From positions 2,430,001 through 2,494,000 of the forward strand of contig OY978098.1 in the NCBI GenBank assembly GCA_963854735.1: a stretch of DNA of 64,000 nt, read 5' to 3'. This DNA is from Marvania coccoides. Lineage: Eukaryota; Chlorophyta; Trebouxiophyceae; Chlorellales; Chlorellaceae. This document shows, in pieces, positions 41,053 to 52,594 of the stretch; within the stretch, counting starts at the first letter, position 1, and each line of letters begins with the position of its first letter. Under the pieces are notes generated by a model, which worked only from the letters and a program-made list of their open reading frames with translations, was not told the origin of the DNA and did no database searches. The translations under genes and the position numbers were made by a program.

Positions 41053-42482
41053 TCAGCTCGCGCAGTCATGAGGGACTTTTGGCTCGCTGGCTTTGGACAC
41101 GACCGCCTTCAAGTAGGTCTTGGCCATGTCAAAAACTATCTCAGCCTCCATGGTGGACGCCAGCTTGGTGTAGCCGTGCAGGGTGCAGAATTCGTTCTGG
41201 AGCCGCAGCGGCGACAGCTCGTTCAGCCACGGCAGGTAGTGTTCCTCCAGGGCCTTGCGCTCCTCGGGCTCCTTGAGAATGCCGTGCACAAACCCAAAAA
41301 TGGCCTCGTGCATCTTGGCCAGCTGCCCCGTGGGTCCCTCCCCGCTGGTCTTTTGTGCTGCGTCCATCGTCCCCTGCTGCTCTTCCATCCACGTGCCGTG
41401 GCTGGATTGGGTCACCGTCTCCGCCGGCTCCTCTTTTTCTTGGGCGTACGACTCGCGGGCCCGCTTGGAGGGGGTGAGAGCAACGTCTGCAGGGGATACG
41501 GACAGAGCCAGCGGCGTGCTTTCGTCGCCGTCCAGGCTGCCGACGTTGCTGGTGTCGTGGGAGCCCACCCGCATCAACCCCCGCCGCTCCAGCCAGTAGC
41601 CGATGGACATGGGGGGCGCCCCAGCGGGGCACTCCGCCACCGTGCCCGGCCTGATCCGGATGCTCAGCCGCCACTTTTTAGCCTTGGAGCCGCAGTGCCG
41701 CTCAAATCGGGTGAAACTGCAGCAGAAGATAAAACAAAGCAATTATGAAAACAAATCAAGAACAAAGACGTGTATAAACCAAAGTCTTGCATTGAAATAA
41801 AATAAGCAACGTGCCTAAAAATTGGCCTTGCGTGACCGGCAGCCACCCGGCTTTCACAGCTCTCGCAGTAGCAGGAAATAACATGCTGGTCCATGCATGC
41901 CACTCCACTAATGCCACAGCAGGTGACCGGCAGCGTCAAGCCCCCAATGCGCGGGTCTGTTGCGGGCGATGCCACAACAGTTGTAATCGCTAGAACCCCC
42001 GATGACTGGTGAGACGGCGGTAGAGATGGGATCCCGGACGCTGCACATGGCAGCAGCGGCAGTCCGGATCCAGATGATTGATGAGACGGCAGCTGTGATG
42101 GGAGTCCCGACGACGATGAAGGTGGCAGCGGCGGCAGCGGCGGGAGTCCCGCGGGGGGGTCTGCAGCGCCCGCTGGAGTCATCGTGGCGACGACTGTGGC
42201 CGACCGGGTGTTCGTCAGGTCAAAGCTTGCCGGTGAAGGTGTTCTCTGCTGCTGCCCTTCTCTCGCCACCGACTGCAATGCCTGGAGCAGCCTCAAGGCA
42301 TCGGGGTTGAGCATAGGGGCATGCGACTGGTAAGGACGGAAGCCAGGAGGGAACACCAGGCCTGTGGCGGTTGCGCCGCCTGCTGTATCCGATTCGAAGA
42401 AGGAAGGCTGGTTGGAGTCCTCTGCGCCCCCAGGGCCCCCATCTTCGGGAACCGGATCTTCCGGAGGCTCGCGCGTATTCAT
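41053..42482 (-). CDS. SAND-domain-like nuclear protein
   Basis: Two exons, 41815-42482 and 41053-41716, 443 aa. The first 180 residues are acidic, then Pro/Ser-rich. Residues about 185-270 form a Cys/His-containing module: CMDQHVISCYCESCESR, then across the intron FTRFERHCGSKAKKWRLSIR. The last part resembles the SAND DNA-binding signature (a Phe-Glu-x-His run with a Lys-x-Trp-x-x-Ser-Ile-Arg strand). The C-terminal half is helical and acidic with a basic KRARESY patch. Phase requires AG|GCACGT as donor, so the intron is GC-AG; the nearest GT donors run into a stop or the wrong frame. A role in transcription is inferred from the SAND similarity only. Confidence 0.75.
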
Positions 42483-42844
42483 TCAAGGCGTTGTTGACAT
42501 TATTCTTCAGATGGAAATCCTAAACAACAGTTAGTTGCCTACATGCCCTTTCGGCGCCTGATTAATACCATTAAAATAAAAATACATGAATTATTATGTC
42601 GTTGATCTTAGAAATGTCAAAATTAGGTCGTAGGACCTCTTTATGATGGTGGAAAAGTCCCCACCAGCTACCAGCCCACATACATTCCTTTGTTGTGGTC
42701 GGCGCGCGCTGAGTTCGATAAATTGGGCGGGCGTCATCAAACGGCACCTGGTACGCGTTTGCGAAAGATTTCCCATGCATCACCAAACTCCAAACATGTT
42801 GTTTATGCTGCTAACTACTAATTAAATTAGCATTATAATGCACA
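42483..42844. other. Spacer: SAND gene promoter and HEATR6-like 3' end
   Basis: 362 bp, AT-rich, both flanking genes on the minus strand. Only shadow ORFs. Confidence 0.45.
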
Positions 42845-45228
42845 TCAGCTTCCAACCATATTTTGATCAGCGAGTGTTCGCGTCCTGGAATTGGCGCTGG
42901 AGGCCGCCAGCTCCCGCAAATCATCTACCAAAGGCTGCAGCGCGGGTGCAATATCTTCTGCTGCCGCTCCGATCAGGCGCCTAGCTGCAGTGCAAGCGCT
43001 CCACTGCACTTTTGCATTTTCAGAAGCCAAACAGGCCCGTAATGCCCCTAGAGACGCATAAAAGCCATCATCAGTTGCCCGCGCGCGGTCTCTGAGGGTG
43101 CGGGCAGCCAACAGCGAGCCTAGGGCGTGCACCCCCGCTGGCTTGACTTTGTCACCATCAGATGTCAACTGCAGCGCTACCGGGAAGAGAAGCTCCAGGG
43201 CGGGCGTAAAAGTGGTACCAAAACTACTATCTACGAGGCTCTGAGCCGCTGCCAAGAGAAGATCAGCGGCACCTGCCACGGCGGCCGCTGCCTGAATCCT
43301 CACCGCCACAACCTCATCTCCTGAAGCAGATACGAGCGCAGGAGCTACACTCTCCAGACCTGCATTATACAAAATTAAACAAATTAAAGAGGTCTTTCTC
43401 TTTACCTTATCGGAAACAAAAGAAAAACACTCACATTGAAGACCTTTTGCCGCTGCGACTAAACTGGCAACGGCTCTTGCAGCTGCTGCGCGAACCGGAG
43501 ACGCGGGGTCACGCTCCAACATGATGCACGCCGTCTCCATCAGCTCAGCGCATGCTTGCCCTCGCACGACGTCCGGTTTCACTCCGGCTATCGAAGCCAG
43601 CGCTGCCGCCCGCAGCATGCCGCTGTCGTGGCACAGCGCCGGCGCAAAGCACGCACTGACCGCCTCCTGCCACACGTCCGCGTCGCCCTCCTGCCGCGCC
43701 CAGTCTCCAGCCAACAGCAGCGCTTGTTGTGCCACCTTTTCACCGTTGGACGATAGTGAAGACGCCTCTGCCCCTACTTGAAGAAAGCCCGCAGCGCGGG
43801 TTGCCATCTCCAAAATAGCCGCGCGTATTGGTTTTACCTCTGTGCCAGGCGTTATGACGGAGCTGTAGTACTGCTGAGTCAGCCCACGCAGTGCCATGAG
43901 CGCTTCTAGCTGCACGCTGGCGCTGCTGTGCCTGCTGCCCTCCAAAAGGTCGTCTGCCAGCTGCGATCCCCGACCATCGCTCTCCAGAAAGATGGAGAGG
44001 GAGGGCAGCGGTGGTTTCAACCCAAACGCGGCTGCCAGGCACGACAAGCTGCCGGCAACTAGCGGCACAGCAGAGTCGGGCGCTTGAGGGACCAGCCCCC
44101 CTTGCGCCACATTCCAAGCAGCTTCCACGCACTGCGGCAGCAGGTCGGAGGGCAGGCGGGCGTAGGGCGCGCCCAGCAGGGCGGTGCCCAGCGTACGAAG
44201 CGCAGCGGCCACAACGCCGACGTCCTGCTCTGAACTCAGCACGCGCAGCAGCGCTTGATGCGTGCCCACCACCGCCGCACCCAGCCCTGCTGACAGCGGC
44301 ACGTAGCCCCTCACCGGGGTGGAATGGGCACTGACCCTTCGTTCTCCGCGATGCTCGGCCACCAGAAGATATGCGCGCTGCGCTGGGCCTTCCAGCATGG
44401 TGCCCAGGGTCACGGCGGAGGCGTGGCGCACCCGCGCCGAAGGGTCCAACAGCAGTAGGTGCGCCAGCGTCACGTCCTTGACCGCTCCAGCTGCTTTCTG
44501 CGGCACATTGTTTCATCGAGAAATAAAAAGCCGGCAAACTCAGGTGAAAAGACGTATTAAAACCGAATTAAAGAAGGACAAAACTATAGTATTGTAAAAT
44601 AGCATGATTGCAGGTTCTTACGATATTTGTATCGGCCTGGGGCAGCAGTGTGGTCCATGCCGGGTGCACCGCTTTTGGGTCGGCCTTAATCACCAGCTGC
44701 AGGCACGCCAGCGCCAGAAACCGCACTCTGCTAGCCTTGGGGACACTTTCCTGGCCTCGCTCCGCGTCGCTGGTGTCGCTGTCTGAGGCAGAGCCCAGGG
44801 ACTGGCGATAGGAGCGAGCGCCAGGCGGGAGGTATATTTCTTTTGTTATTACGCCATTACTGCCCGTGATTGTATTGGTGGTATTGCTACTGGAGGAAAC
44901 ATTTCGAGGGGAGGATAGGGCAGCCTCTGCGTCCCACCCAAAGCACAGCAGTGACTGCAGGCAAGGAAGCAGCCTGGAGTCCGCAGCTGCTGACGTCCGT
45001 GTCTGCAAAATAGAAGGAATAAAAGTAGTCTGCATCGTGATTAAAAAGGGCCACGGTGCATTTCTGAGAAGATCTGTCTCCTACCTGCTGCAAGCCGTGC
45101 TGCAGGCGCTTAAGCAGCCGGGTCAGCTGCCTGGCGACAGCCTGCTGGTCTGGAGAGCTGGCGGTGTGTAGCACCTCCTGAATCTGTATGACGATGGCTG
45201 CGGGGGCCATATCACCTCCTCCTTCCAT
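42845..45228 (-). CDS. HEATR6: HEAT-repeat protein, HEATR6-like (DUF4042)
   Basis: Four exons: 45085-45228, 44622-45002, 43435-44497 and 42845-43359; 700 aa. An all-helical HEAT/ARM scaffold. The region RVRFLALACLQLVIKADPKAVHPAWTTLLP followed by LLLLDPSARVRHASAVTLGTMLEG and the AYLLVAEHRGERR segment match the DUF4042 domain of animal HEATR6. Later repeats (AALRTLGTALLGAPYARLPSDLL) follow the same protein. It is shorter than human HEATR6, mainly at the N-terminus. Function is not established for the family; scaffolding is inferred from the repeats. A GT/A-rich Ser/Asn/Thr tract around residue 75-95 looks disordered. Confidence 0.82.
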
Positions 45229-45823
45229 TTTTGCGTTTATGAAACGTGCGGGCGGAGCATTTGCTTGCGAAAAAGAGGAGATGATCGAGTCAAAAAAAAA
45301 AAAGTCGAAATAAAATCGGGGCTGGTGGAGGCTGCTAGGTGTGGATGATGCCGTATTATATTTAAAATGAAAATGGGCGTTTATTAAAGCTCTCTGTTTC
45401 CTTCCAGAATCCAGGTTGTCATCTGGTCTCAGTCAAGTTTGAATGCTGTCGGGGTGATCCTTCTCTTCTGTGGCATCCGTGACTTGCTTTCTAAGGGCAA
45501 TCTCTCTCGCTTTATCGCACTTTCTCTCCATCTATCTCCTTCCCACTTAGTGCTCTTTACCACTACTCAAAAAAGAAATCGTTAAACAGGGACTCCGTGA
45601 TGTTGTTCTATATAAGCCATAATTCATTGTCCAACGCAGCGGGGGCCAAATAGCCCCTAACCAAACCGAACTAAATGGGGGGTGAAGGAAAAAACAAATC
45701 AAAATAAGCAAAGAAGAATGAATTGCAATTAATTGCAAAGAAATAATATCGTCGTTTTTCATGAGAAACTTTTCTACTCTGTTGAAATTCCAAAACCAAA
45801 ATAATAAAGAAATGAACACAGTG
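45229..45823. other. Spacer: HEATR6-like promoter and eEF3 3' end
   Basis: 595 bp of AT-rich sequence between two minus-strand genes, with an A run near 45293. No supported gene. Confidence 0.45.
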
Positions 45824-48800
45824 TTAAAACTTGCGGGCAAACCGGAGCTTGGCCTTCTCTTGCTTCTTCGCCAGCTTTTCCGCCGCCAGCCGCTCCTTCT
45901 TGGCCCGCAGCTGCGCCTTTTGCCGCAGCGCCTCCTCCATCGCCTCGGGGTCCATCTCCGACATGTCAATGTCGTCAGACTCCCCGCCCAGCGAAGACAA
46001 CGAGGCCATGCTGGACACCGATGCCATCGACGCCATTGACGGCACCGCAGACAACCTCGCTGGCGACTCTCCCTTCACGGTCACCCCGCCGTTGGCCACG
46101 TGCCACTCCTCCTTGCACAGCGCCGACGTAAACTCGGAGTTGTGGCTGATCATGAGCACCCCACCGTTGAATTCATTAATCCCCGCTGCCAGAGCGCCCA
46201 GCGAGTCCCTGTCAAGGTAGTTAGTGGGCTCATCCAGGATGATCATGTGAGGCTGGCACCACATCGCCGCCGCCAGCACCAACTTCACTTTTTGCCCCCC
46301 GGAGAGGCCGCGGATGCGGTTGTGCGCCGAGATCTCCTCCTCCAGCCCGAAATCTTTGAGGTGCGCCAGCACGACGGGGGTTGAGAGGGCACGGTACATG
46401 CGGAACATCGCGACCTTGGCGTCCATGTCCTCCACCTGCTTCGTCAGCCCCATCTTCTCGCACAGAATTGTGCGAGTGTACCACGTGTTCTCACGCTGGC
46501 TCTGCCCCACCCACGCCACCTCGTACTCGTACTCTTTGCTCTTGGAGTTCATTCGGCGGGAGTTCAGGTAGTCCACCACCCGTTCGCCGCGCGCAATGCG
46601 CTCCGCGCGGTCCTTCTTCTCCTCCTCTGTCACCTTTCGGGTCACCTTCTCTGCTGCCTCGCGATCCTCGCCCTCGGCGAACCGCCACCACATGTACTCC
46701 GCGGGGGTGTTGTCGAGGTGCTCCTCAATGTGATGGAAAGCCTGCATATAAAAAAAGAAAAAGAGGAAAGGACGGATTAGTCTAATAATTGACGTAGTAC
46801 ACAATTATAACTGCATACTGAAATTCGATGAAACTCACGTGCTGGGCCACGTAGGCCACCCTCAAGTTGGGGTGCTTCCACACCTTGCCCTCCGTGGGCT
46901 CGGTCTCCCCCGTGAGCAGCTTGATCAGGGTGGACTTGCCCGCTCCGTTGGCGCCCAGCACCGCAATCCGCGAGCCCATGGTGACCCGCACCGTCACGTT
47001 CTCTAGCTGACGCTTGGTCACGCCGGGATACGCGAATGAAACGTTGGTGGTGCGCATGACGCTCTGCGTTTTGCCCTTGATGCCGTCCAGGAAACCCGGG
47101 TCAGGGAACTTGAACTTGAAGGACACGGCCGCGAGCTCGTAGTAGGACTTGGCTTCGGGCTTGACCTTGACAAACTCCGACAGGTTGCCGGGGTACAGCA
47201 CCAGCTTACGGTTCTCGTAGTGAATGATGTCGGTGCACACGGCATCCAGGAAGCCGGAGTCGTGGGAAACGATCATGGAGGAGACTTCGGGCATGGAGGT
47301 GAGGTAGTTCTGCAGCCACTGCACGTTGGCGACGTCCAGATGGTTGGTGGGCTCGTCCAGCAGCAGGATGTCGGCCTTGATGAGCATCGCACGCGCCAGC
47401 GATAGCTTCATCTTCCAGCCGCCGGAGAGGGAGGAGATGGCGGATTTCTGCAGCTCTTCGGTGAAGCCCACGGAGGCCAGAACGGAGGAGACCTCCTCCC
47501 GGGAGGGGGACACCGCTTCTTGGACCACGGGGTCCTCGAAAATCCAATCCACAGAGCTGACGACCTCCTCTGAGGCGTCGATGTCGTGGGCCACGTACAC
47601 GGTCTGCGTGAGGAAAGAAGAGAGAACGGATTAGCGAGGGATGAGGGAGAGTAAAAAAATAGAAAAAAGGTTTTAAAACCCGAGTTTTGTTAATTTTTCA
47701 TTTGGAGATGGAAAAAACATTCAAACAGAGAAAGAGGAGAGGAATAATGTGAAATAAAGGGAAACTACAATATACCAACGCACCCTGAGCTCCTCCTTAG
47801 GCGGGAAGCCGTCCAGCTGGCCCCTGGAGATGGCCTTCATCAGAGTGGACTTGCCGGCACCGTTGGCGCCGCACAGACCGTACCGCTTGCCCCTGCGCAG
47901 CCGCAGCGTGGCGCCCGTCAGCAGGATGCGCCCTCCGTAGGCCAGACTGAACTCGCAGTTGCACAGCTCATCGTCGTAGGCCTCCTCCTCGGTGACCACC
48001 TCCCCCATGTGGGTCAGCGCGAACCGCCGCAGCGCTGTGACAGCATCTTTGGCGGCATCTCCCTCCATCACCGCCGCCAGGTGCGCCGCGCAGCAGTTCT
48101 CCCACGAGCGCGGGCCGCGGAGGTGCGAGGCTATGAGCGACGCGCCCAGCGCAGCCACATACTGCATCACAGGCTCAGCCGCAGGGGCAGACAGGTCGGC
48201 GGCGGCGTCAGCCGCAGCCAGAGCCTCCTTCAGCACCGGGACGATGGCTTCAGCGGGCGCAGCGGGGGTCGCTGCGGCCTCGATTTCGTCGGCAGCTGCC
48301 CTGATGCCCTGGAAACCCTCCAGAGCGCGGCCAGCCACGGCGCGGAGCTCCGGATCGGCGGCGTCGTTGGTCACGATCTCCAGCGCGGGCATGAGGGTGG
48401 GCAGGAAGGGGCGGGCGTCGACCGGGTTGGCCACCAGCTTGCCAAAATTCTCGCAGATGATACAGGCGCGGCGCTGGGTCTTGGCGGAGCGCTCGCGCAG
48501 CGCGCGCAGCATGAGCGGGGCCAGCACCGATAGACTGGCGTCCTCGATGGCCTGCACGAAGGTGGTGGCGGAGAGCTTGGCGATGACTTCTGTAACCTCT
48601 GCGGGGCGGGCAATGCAAGAGACGATGGCGGGGACGTGGGGCTCCAGGTCGCGGTTTCTACGGAGGAGAGGAAAGTGGGGGGAAAGTGAGAAAAAACAAC
48701 GCAGCAAATAACTTTCCCGAGAAGCATATCAAAGAGTTAACACCACAACAAAGAGAGATAAAGCTCGATGGAAACATACTATGTTCTTGCAACAGAAAAA

Positions 48801-49726
48801 AGGTGCACGGTGTGATAAGTCTCACAAATAGATTTATTACTAAATAAAAAAATAATAGGTTCTCACCCAGCGGTGTAGCAGCACGCTAGCAGCGCCGTGT
48901 GAGCAGCCTCTGCGACCTCCATACGGGTGTCAACGACAGCCTCAGACAGCACAGGCATCATGACGAGCACGCGGTGGCCCGCCTCGGTGGGGAATCGCTT
49001 GGCGCGGGTGGCGAGCAAGCGCAGCGCCCCCACACGAGCCTGCCACTTCCTGTTGGTTTTGATCTCATTCAGCAGGGTGTCCACCATGATGCGGGTGGCG
49101 TGCGCGTTTAGGCGCTCCGCCAGCGCCACGCCGGCGGTGGACGCCGCCTTGGCGATGGCGGAATCTTTGTCAGCGTGGGCGGCAACCACCGCCGGCAAAA
49201 GGCCAAACAGGAAGGGCTCCACGGACTTCCCGCACACCGTGATCAAGCTGGTGATGGCCACCAGCGCGGCGCGGCGGCAGGGCTGCTCCTCGGCGTCCAG
49301 AGCGGCGGTGATGGCCGCCAAAACGCCGTGATCTGCGAGTGCAGCGGGGCCCAGGTAGTCCACCATGGCAGACACTGCGGCGGCGGCGGGGGCGTTGCCG
49401 GCCGCCAGGCGCTCCTTCAGACTGTCAGCCGCGGTGGCGACGTCGCCTTCCGCCTGGGAGAGGGTCTCCGCCCAGATCTCGTCGGGCGTTTTCTCAGGCG
49501 GCGGCGGCGGAGCAACAGCCTTGGGGGACGGCGCGCCCTTGCCGTTGGCCTCCGCGGGCTTGGGTCCCTTGTTAAGAATCCGGATGCCCGAGGGCGGCTT
49601 GGCGGCGGGAGCGACCATTGCTGGTGAGTTATTCAGCTGCAAGAGAGGGAAGCAACAGGGAGTTGAATGAAAAATTTGAAAGATTCAGCGCCAGGAGAGC
49701 TGCGCTTACTTCGGGGGTAACGTACA
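45824..49726 (-). CDS. TEF3: Translation elongation factor 3 (ABC-F ATPase, eEF3)
   Basis: Five exons: 49709-49726, 48867-49636, 47784-48657, 46839-47603 and 45824-46741; 1114 aa. Ribosome-bound ATPase that opens the L1 stalk and drives E-site tRNA release; known from fungi and several algae. Order: Pro/Ala-rich N-tail, HEAT-repeat arm (about 60-330), four-helix region, ABC1 with Walker A GANGAGKST (about 525) and LSGGW, ABC2 with a second GANGAGKST (about 771), a chromodomain insertion (YEYEVAWVGQSQRENTWY, about 880), LSGGQKVKL, and a Lys-rich C-tail. The chromodomain separates eEF3 from GCN20-type ABC-F proteins. The 18-nt first exon (MYVTPE) is in phase with the next; the downstream ATG at 49618 is the alternative start. 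Confidence 0.94.
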
Positions 49727-50039
49727 TTGGCTATGAAGCTAGTTCAGAGGGTGCTGCTCGTCAACCGCCGACGTTTGCTTTTTCAATAAAGTGATTTCAG
49801 CAAAGAGGCGGCGCAGGAATCTGTCAGCCGCCAATATTTCAATCACGCCTCCGGACTACAAGTGCGATAATGTGTTTGATACTTTATTTAAAATGCGTAT
49901 AGCGTGGAGCTTGCACATTCTCCTTCTCGAACAAAGTCGTCAAAAAAAATTGGCGAAAATAAAGGCGCGCGCTCTCATAGCCGCTCATTTTATAAGAAGT
50001 TCAAGTACTTCTGGCGAAACGTAAAATAACATATGCAAG
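49727..50039. promoter_or_regulatory. Divergent promoter region, eEF3 / EGY2-like
   Basis: 313 bp between two outward-facing start codons. AT-rich; contains TTTATTT and other weak TATA-like strings but nothing specific. Confidence 0.45.
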
Positions 50040-52235
50040 ATGGCGGGACAGGCAAGGATGATGGCCTGCAGCAGTTTGCCATCGACATCTGGGCCTATAT
50101 TTCACCTCCCAATCCGAGGAGCGCCCACCCGTAACCCATTAATTATGATCAAAAGGACACGGACCATCGCTGCCGCTGGAGAGGGGCCCTCGGAACAGAT
50201 CGAGAAAGGCAAGAGCGAAAGAATTGCCCAAACACTCACGGACCTGGACGCAATGCTGGGCATCGTGGAGGAACCGGAAAAGGAAGAGGAACAGGTGAGC
50301 ATGCAGCCGGTGGAATTTGCCCATTCCCCCCTTAACCGTTCACATCCTCACTCCTGACCGTCGCTTTCCCTCCGACGCTTTCCTTTTGTGTGTGTTAGGC
50401 CTCGCCAGCGACGCCTCCAGTGGTGCTGGGCATCTCCCCCGAAGTGCTCAAAGTCATGGCTGAAGCAGAGGCTGACCGGGCGCGCGCCGGCGGCGTGGCC
50501 TCCCCAGAAAATTCAAAACGAGTGAACGACTCAATTGTAAGTGCTGCTGCCATTTTACGTGTTCGAAATATGACTACTATTCAGCTTCTGTCGTCCGCGT
50601 CGTCTCCCATTACCCCTACATCTCATTGAGTACGTTTTATTGTTTGCAGGGACGAGTGGTTGAGCAGGCCCGCCGCCTCTCAAAGGAAGCTGGAGAGAAG
50701 GAGACGGTGGGCGAGGAGGCGTTGCGGTCGGAGTTTGAGAAACTGCTATCGGTGCTGACCAGCCCTCGCGGCATGGACCAAGAAGAAATTAAGTGAGTGA
50801 CGTCAATAGCCTTCGACTGTTGTTTCAACGTAAATATACTGCTTTGGTACAAATTAGCTTCTGTAGTATTTATGCTTCTTACATTTTTGCTTGAATGTGC
50901 CAATAAACAGCGTAGTACAACTAGAATCAATTTAAAAGAGAGTTTAATTTCTCTCTCAAAGACGTTCTCGCCTCCGCTCGTCCCTTTACTCTCAGGCTGA
51001 TGAAGGACAAGGTGTTTGGCGCCAACACCTTCTGGGTCACCGAGACCGAGCCCATCCTGGGCTTCGAGGAGGGCATCGTGGTGCGCGGCAACTTCCGTGG
51101 CACCGACCGCGTGAAGATCTACGCGGAAATCTGCAGCAAAATCGACGAGCTCTTCGGCGGAAAGTACCTGGTGAAGCTGGTGGAGGAGCGGGAGTGGGTG
51201 GGGATGGAACCTGGGGCCGAGCCGCGCGTGGTGCTGCAGATCATGCCCACTGCGCTGGCCCAACCGCCGCCGACGGCAGGGTGGCAGCGGGGGGTGGCTG
51301 GAGTGCTCATAGCGTTGACCCTGGGATCCGCTTTCCAGCTGGGGCTGGCTGCCAACCTGGGGCTGTTGTCAAAGGAGGCGCTGGCGTGGCTGTCTGACAC
51401 CTCCAACCTCGACAACGCAGCGGCGGTGCCTCCCGACCTTGACGCGCTTCTTCCGTGGATGCAAGCGGCGGTGAAGGTGGGGGGGACGGCGCTGGTGCCG
51501 CAGCTGGCGCATGAGCTGGGGCACAGCGTGGTTGCGGGGCTGAAAGGCATCAAAACGGCGCCGTCGTTCCTCATCCCCAACTCGCAGTTGGGCACCTTTG
51601 GCTCCATCACGCAGTTCAAGTCGCTGGTGAAGAACCGCACGGACCTGTTCGACCACGCGGCGGCGGGGCTGGTGTGCGGCGGCGCCGCCAGCCTGGCGCT
51701 CTTCGTTGCGGGGCTGGCAGCGTCAGCCAACGGCGGCGGCGTCGAGGCCGGGCTGCTGCCGGTGCCGGTGCAGCTGTTCCAAGGCAGCTTGCTGCTAGGG
51801 GGGCTGGTGAAGGCGGTGCTGGGGGCTGATGCGATGGCAAAGACCACTGTTTTTGTGAGCCCACTGATGGTTGGGGGGTGGTGCGGCTTGGTAACCACCG
51901 CCTTAAACGCCCTTCCAGTGGGAAATTTGGACGGGGGGCGCACCATGCTTGCAGCGTACGGCAGGGGCGCGCTGTCGTTCGGCGCGTTGGGGACGTACAT
52001 AGGACTGGGCCTCGGAATATTGGGGTCTAGCCTGTCGCTGCCGTTTGGGCTGTACGTGCTCATCTGCCAGCGGGAGTCTGAGCGGAACCTGCAGGACGAG
52101 GTGAACGAGATCGACGATCAGAGGAAGGCGGTGGCGCTGGCCATTGCCGTCGCGGCAGTGTTGGTGCTGTTGCCGGGGATTCCCGATGCAGCGGAAATGG
52201 CGGCGCTCACCATGCCGCCAGAGAACTTTTTGTGA
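50040..52235 (+). CDS. EGY2: Site-2-protease-like membrane metalloprotease, EGY2-like (plastid)
   Basis: Four exons: 50040-50294, 50399-50536, 50650-50792 and 50996-52235; 591 aa. An intramembrane zinc protease of the plant EGY group, thylakoid-located in known members. The N-terminus is Ser/Pro/Arg-rich (transit peptide). It then has the plant-specific segment FGANTFWVTETEPILGFEEG, the zinc motif HELGH (about 350), and NLDGGR (about 489), which supplies the third ligand in this family. Several membrane spans surround these. A conserved GxNL-like region (GSITQFKSLVKNRTDLFD) sits between them. Both catalytic motifs are present, so an active enzyme is expected. EGY2 rather than EGY1 is a judgement from the N-terminal region. 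Confidence 0.9.
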
Positions 52236-52594
52236 TAAAAAATTAATGGGGGTTGTCTTTTTGTGCTGCAAGTGGTTTAATAAATAAATGGTCATAGAGG
52301 AAAGCTTTGAGAGCATTGCCTGGGCGTCGAGACGGCAAGGAACAAGGAAGCATGGTGTGGCTCTGCTAGTTTCCATGGTGCCTCGTACCACGTGCGGCTG
52401 GAAGGGGAAAGAGAGGGGAAAGATGGAGCTAGCGGGCAGTACATGTACAGGTGGTAACACAATTTCAGGATTGGCAGTAAACGCCAGAACCCTGCTAGCG
52501 CGTATTTGCATTCAGATAATTATCATTGAACCAGACATGACTTGCGCCACAAGCAATGGATGCGTAATGCATTAACGCTGGAGAGAAAATCCCA
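52236..52594. other. Tandem spacer, EGY2-like to STIMATE-like
   Basis: 359 bp with the EGY2-like 3' UTR and the promoter of the next gene. Nothing else recognised. Confidence 0.4.

Noticed and set aside
42571..42786. 71-codon minus-strand ORF before the HEATR6-like gene
   Set aside because: No domain, starts and ends in AT-rich spacer, and overlapped by equally long ORFs in other frames.
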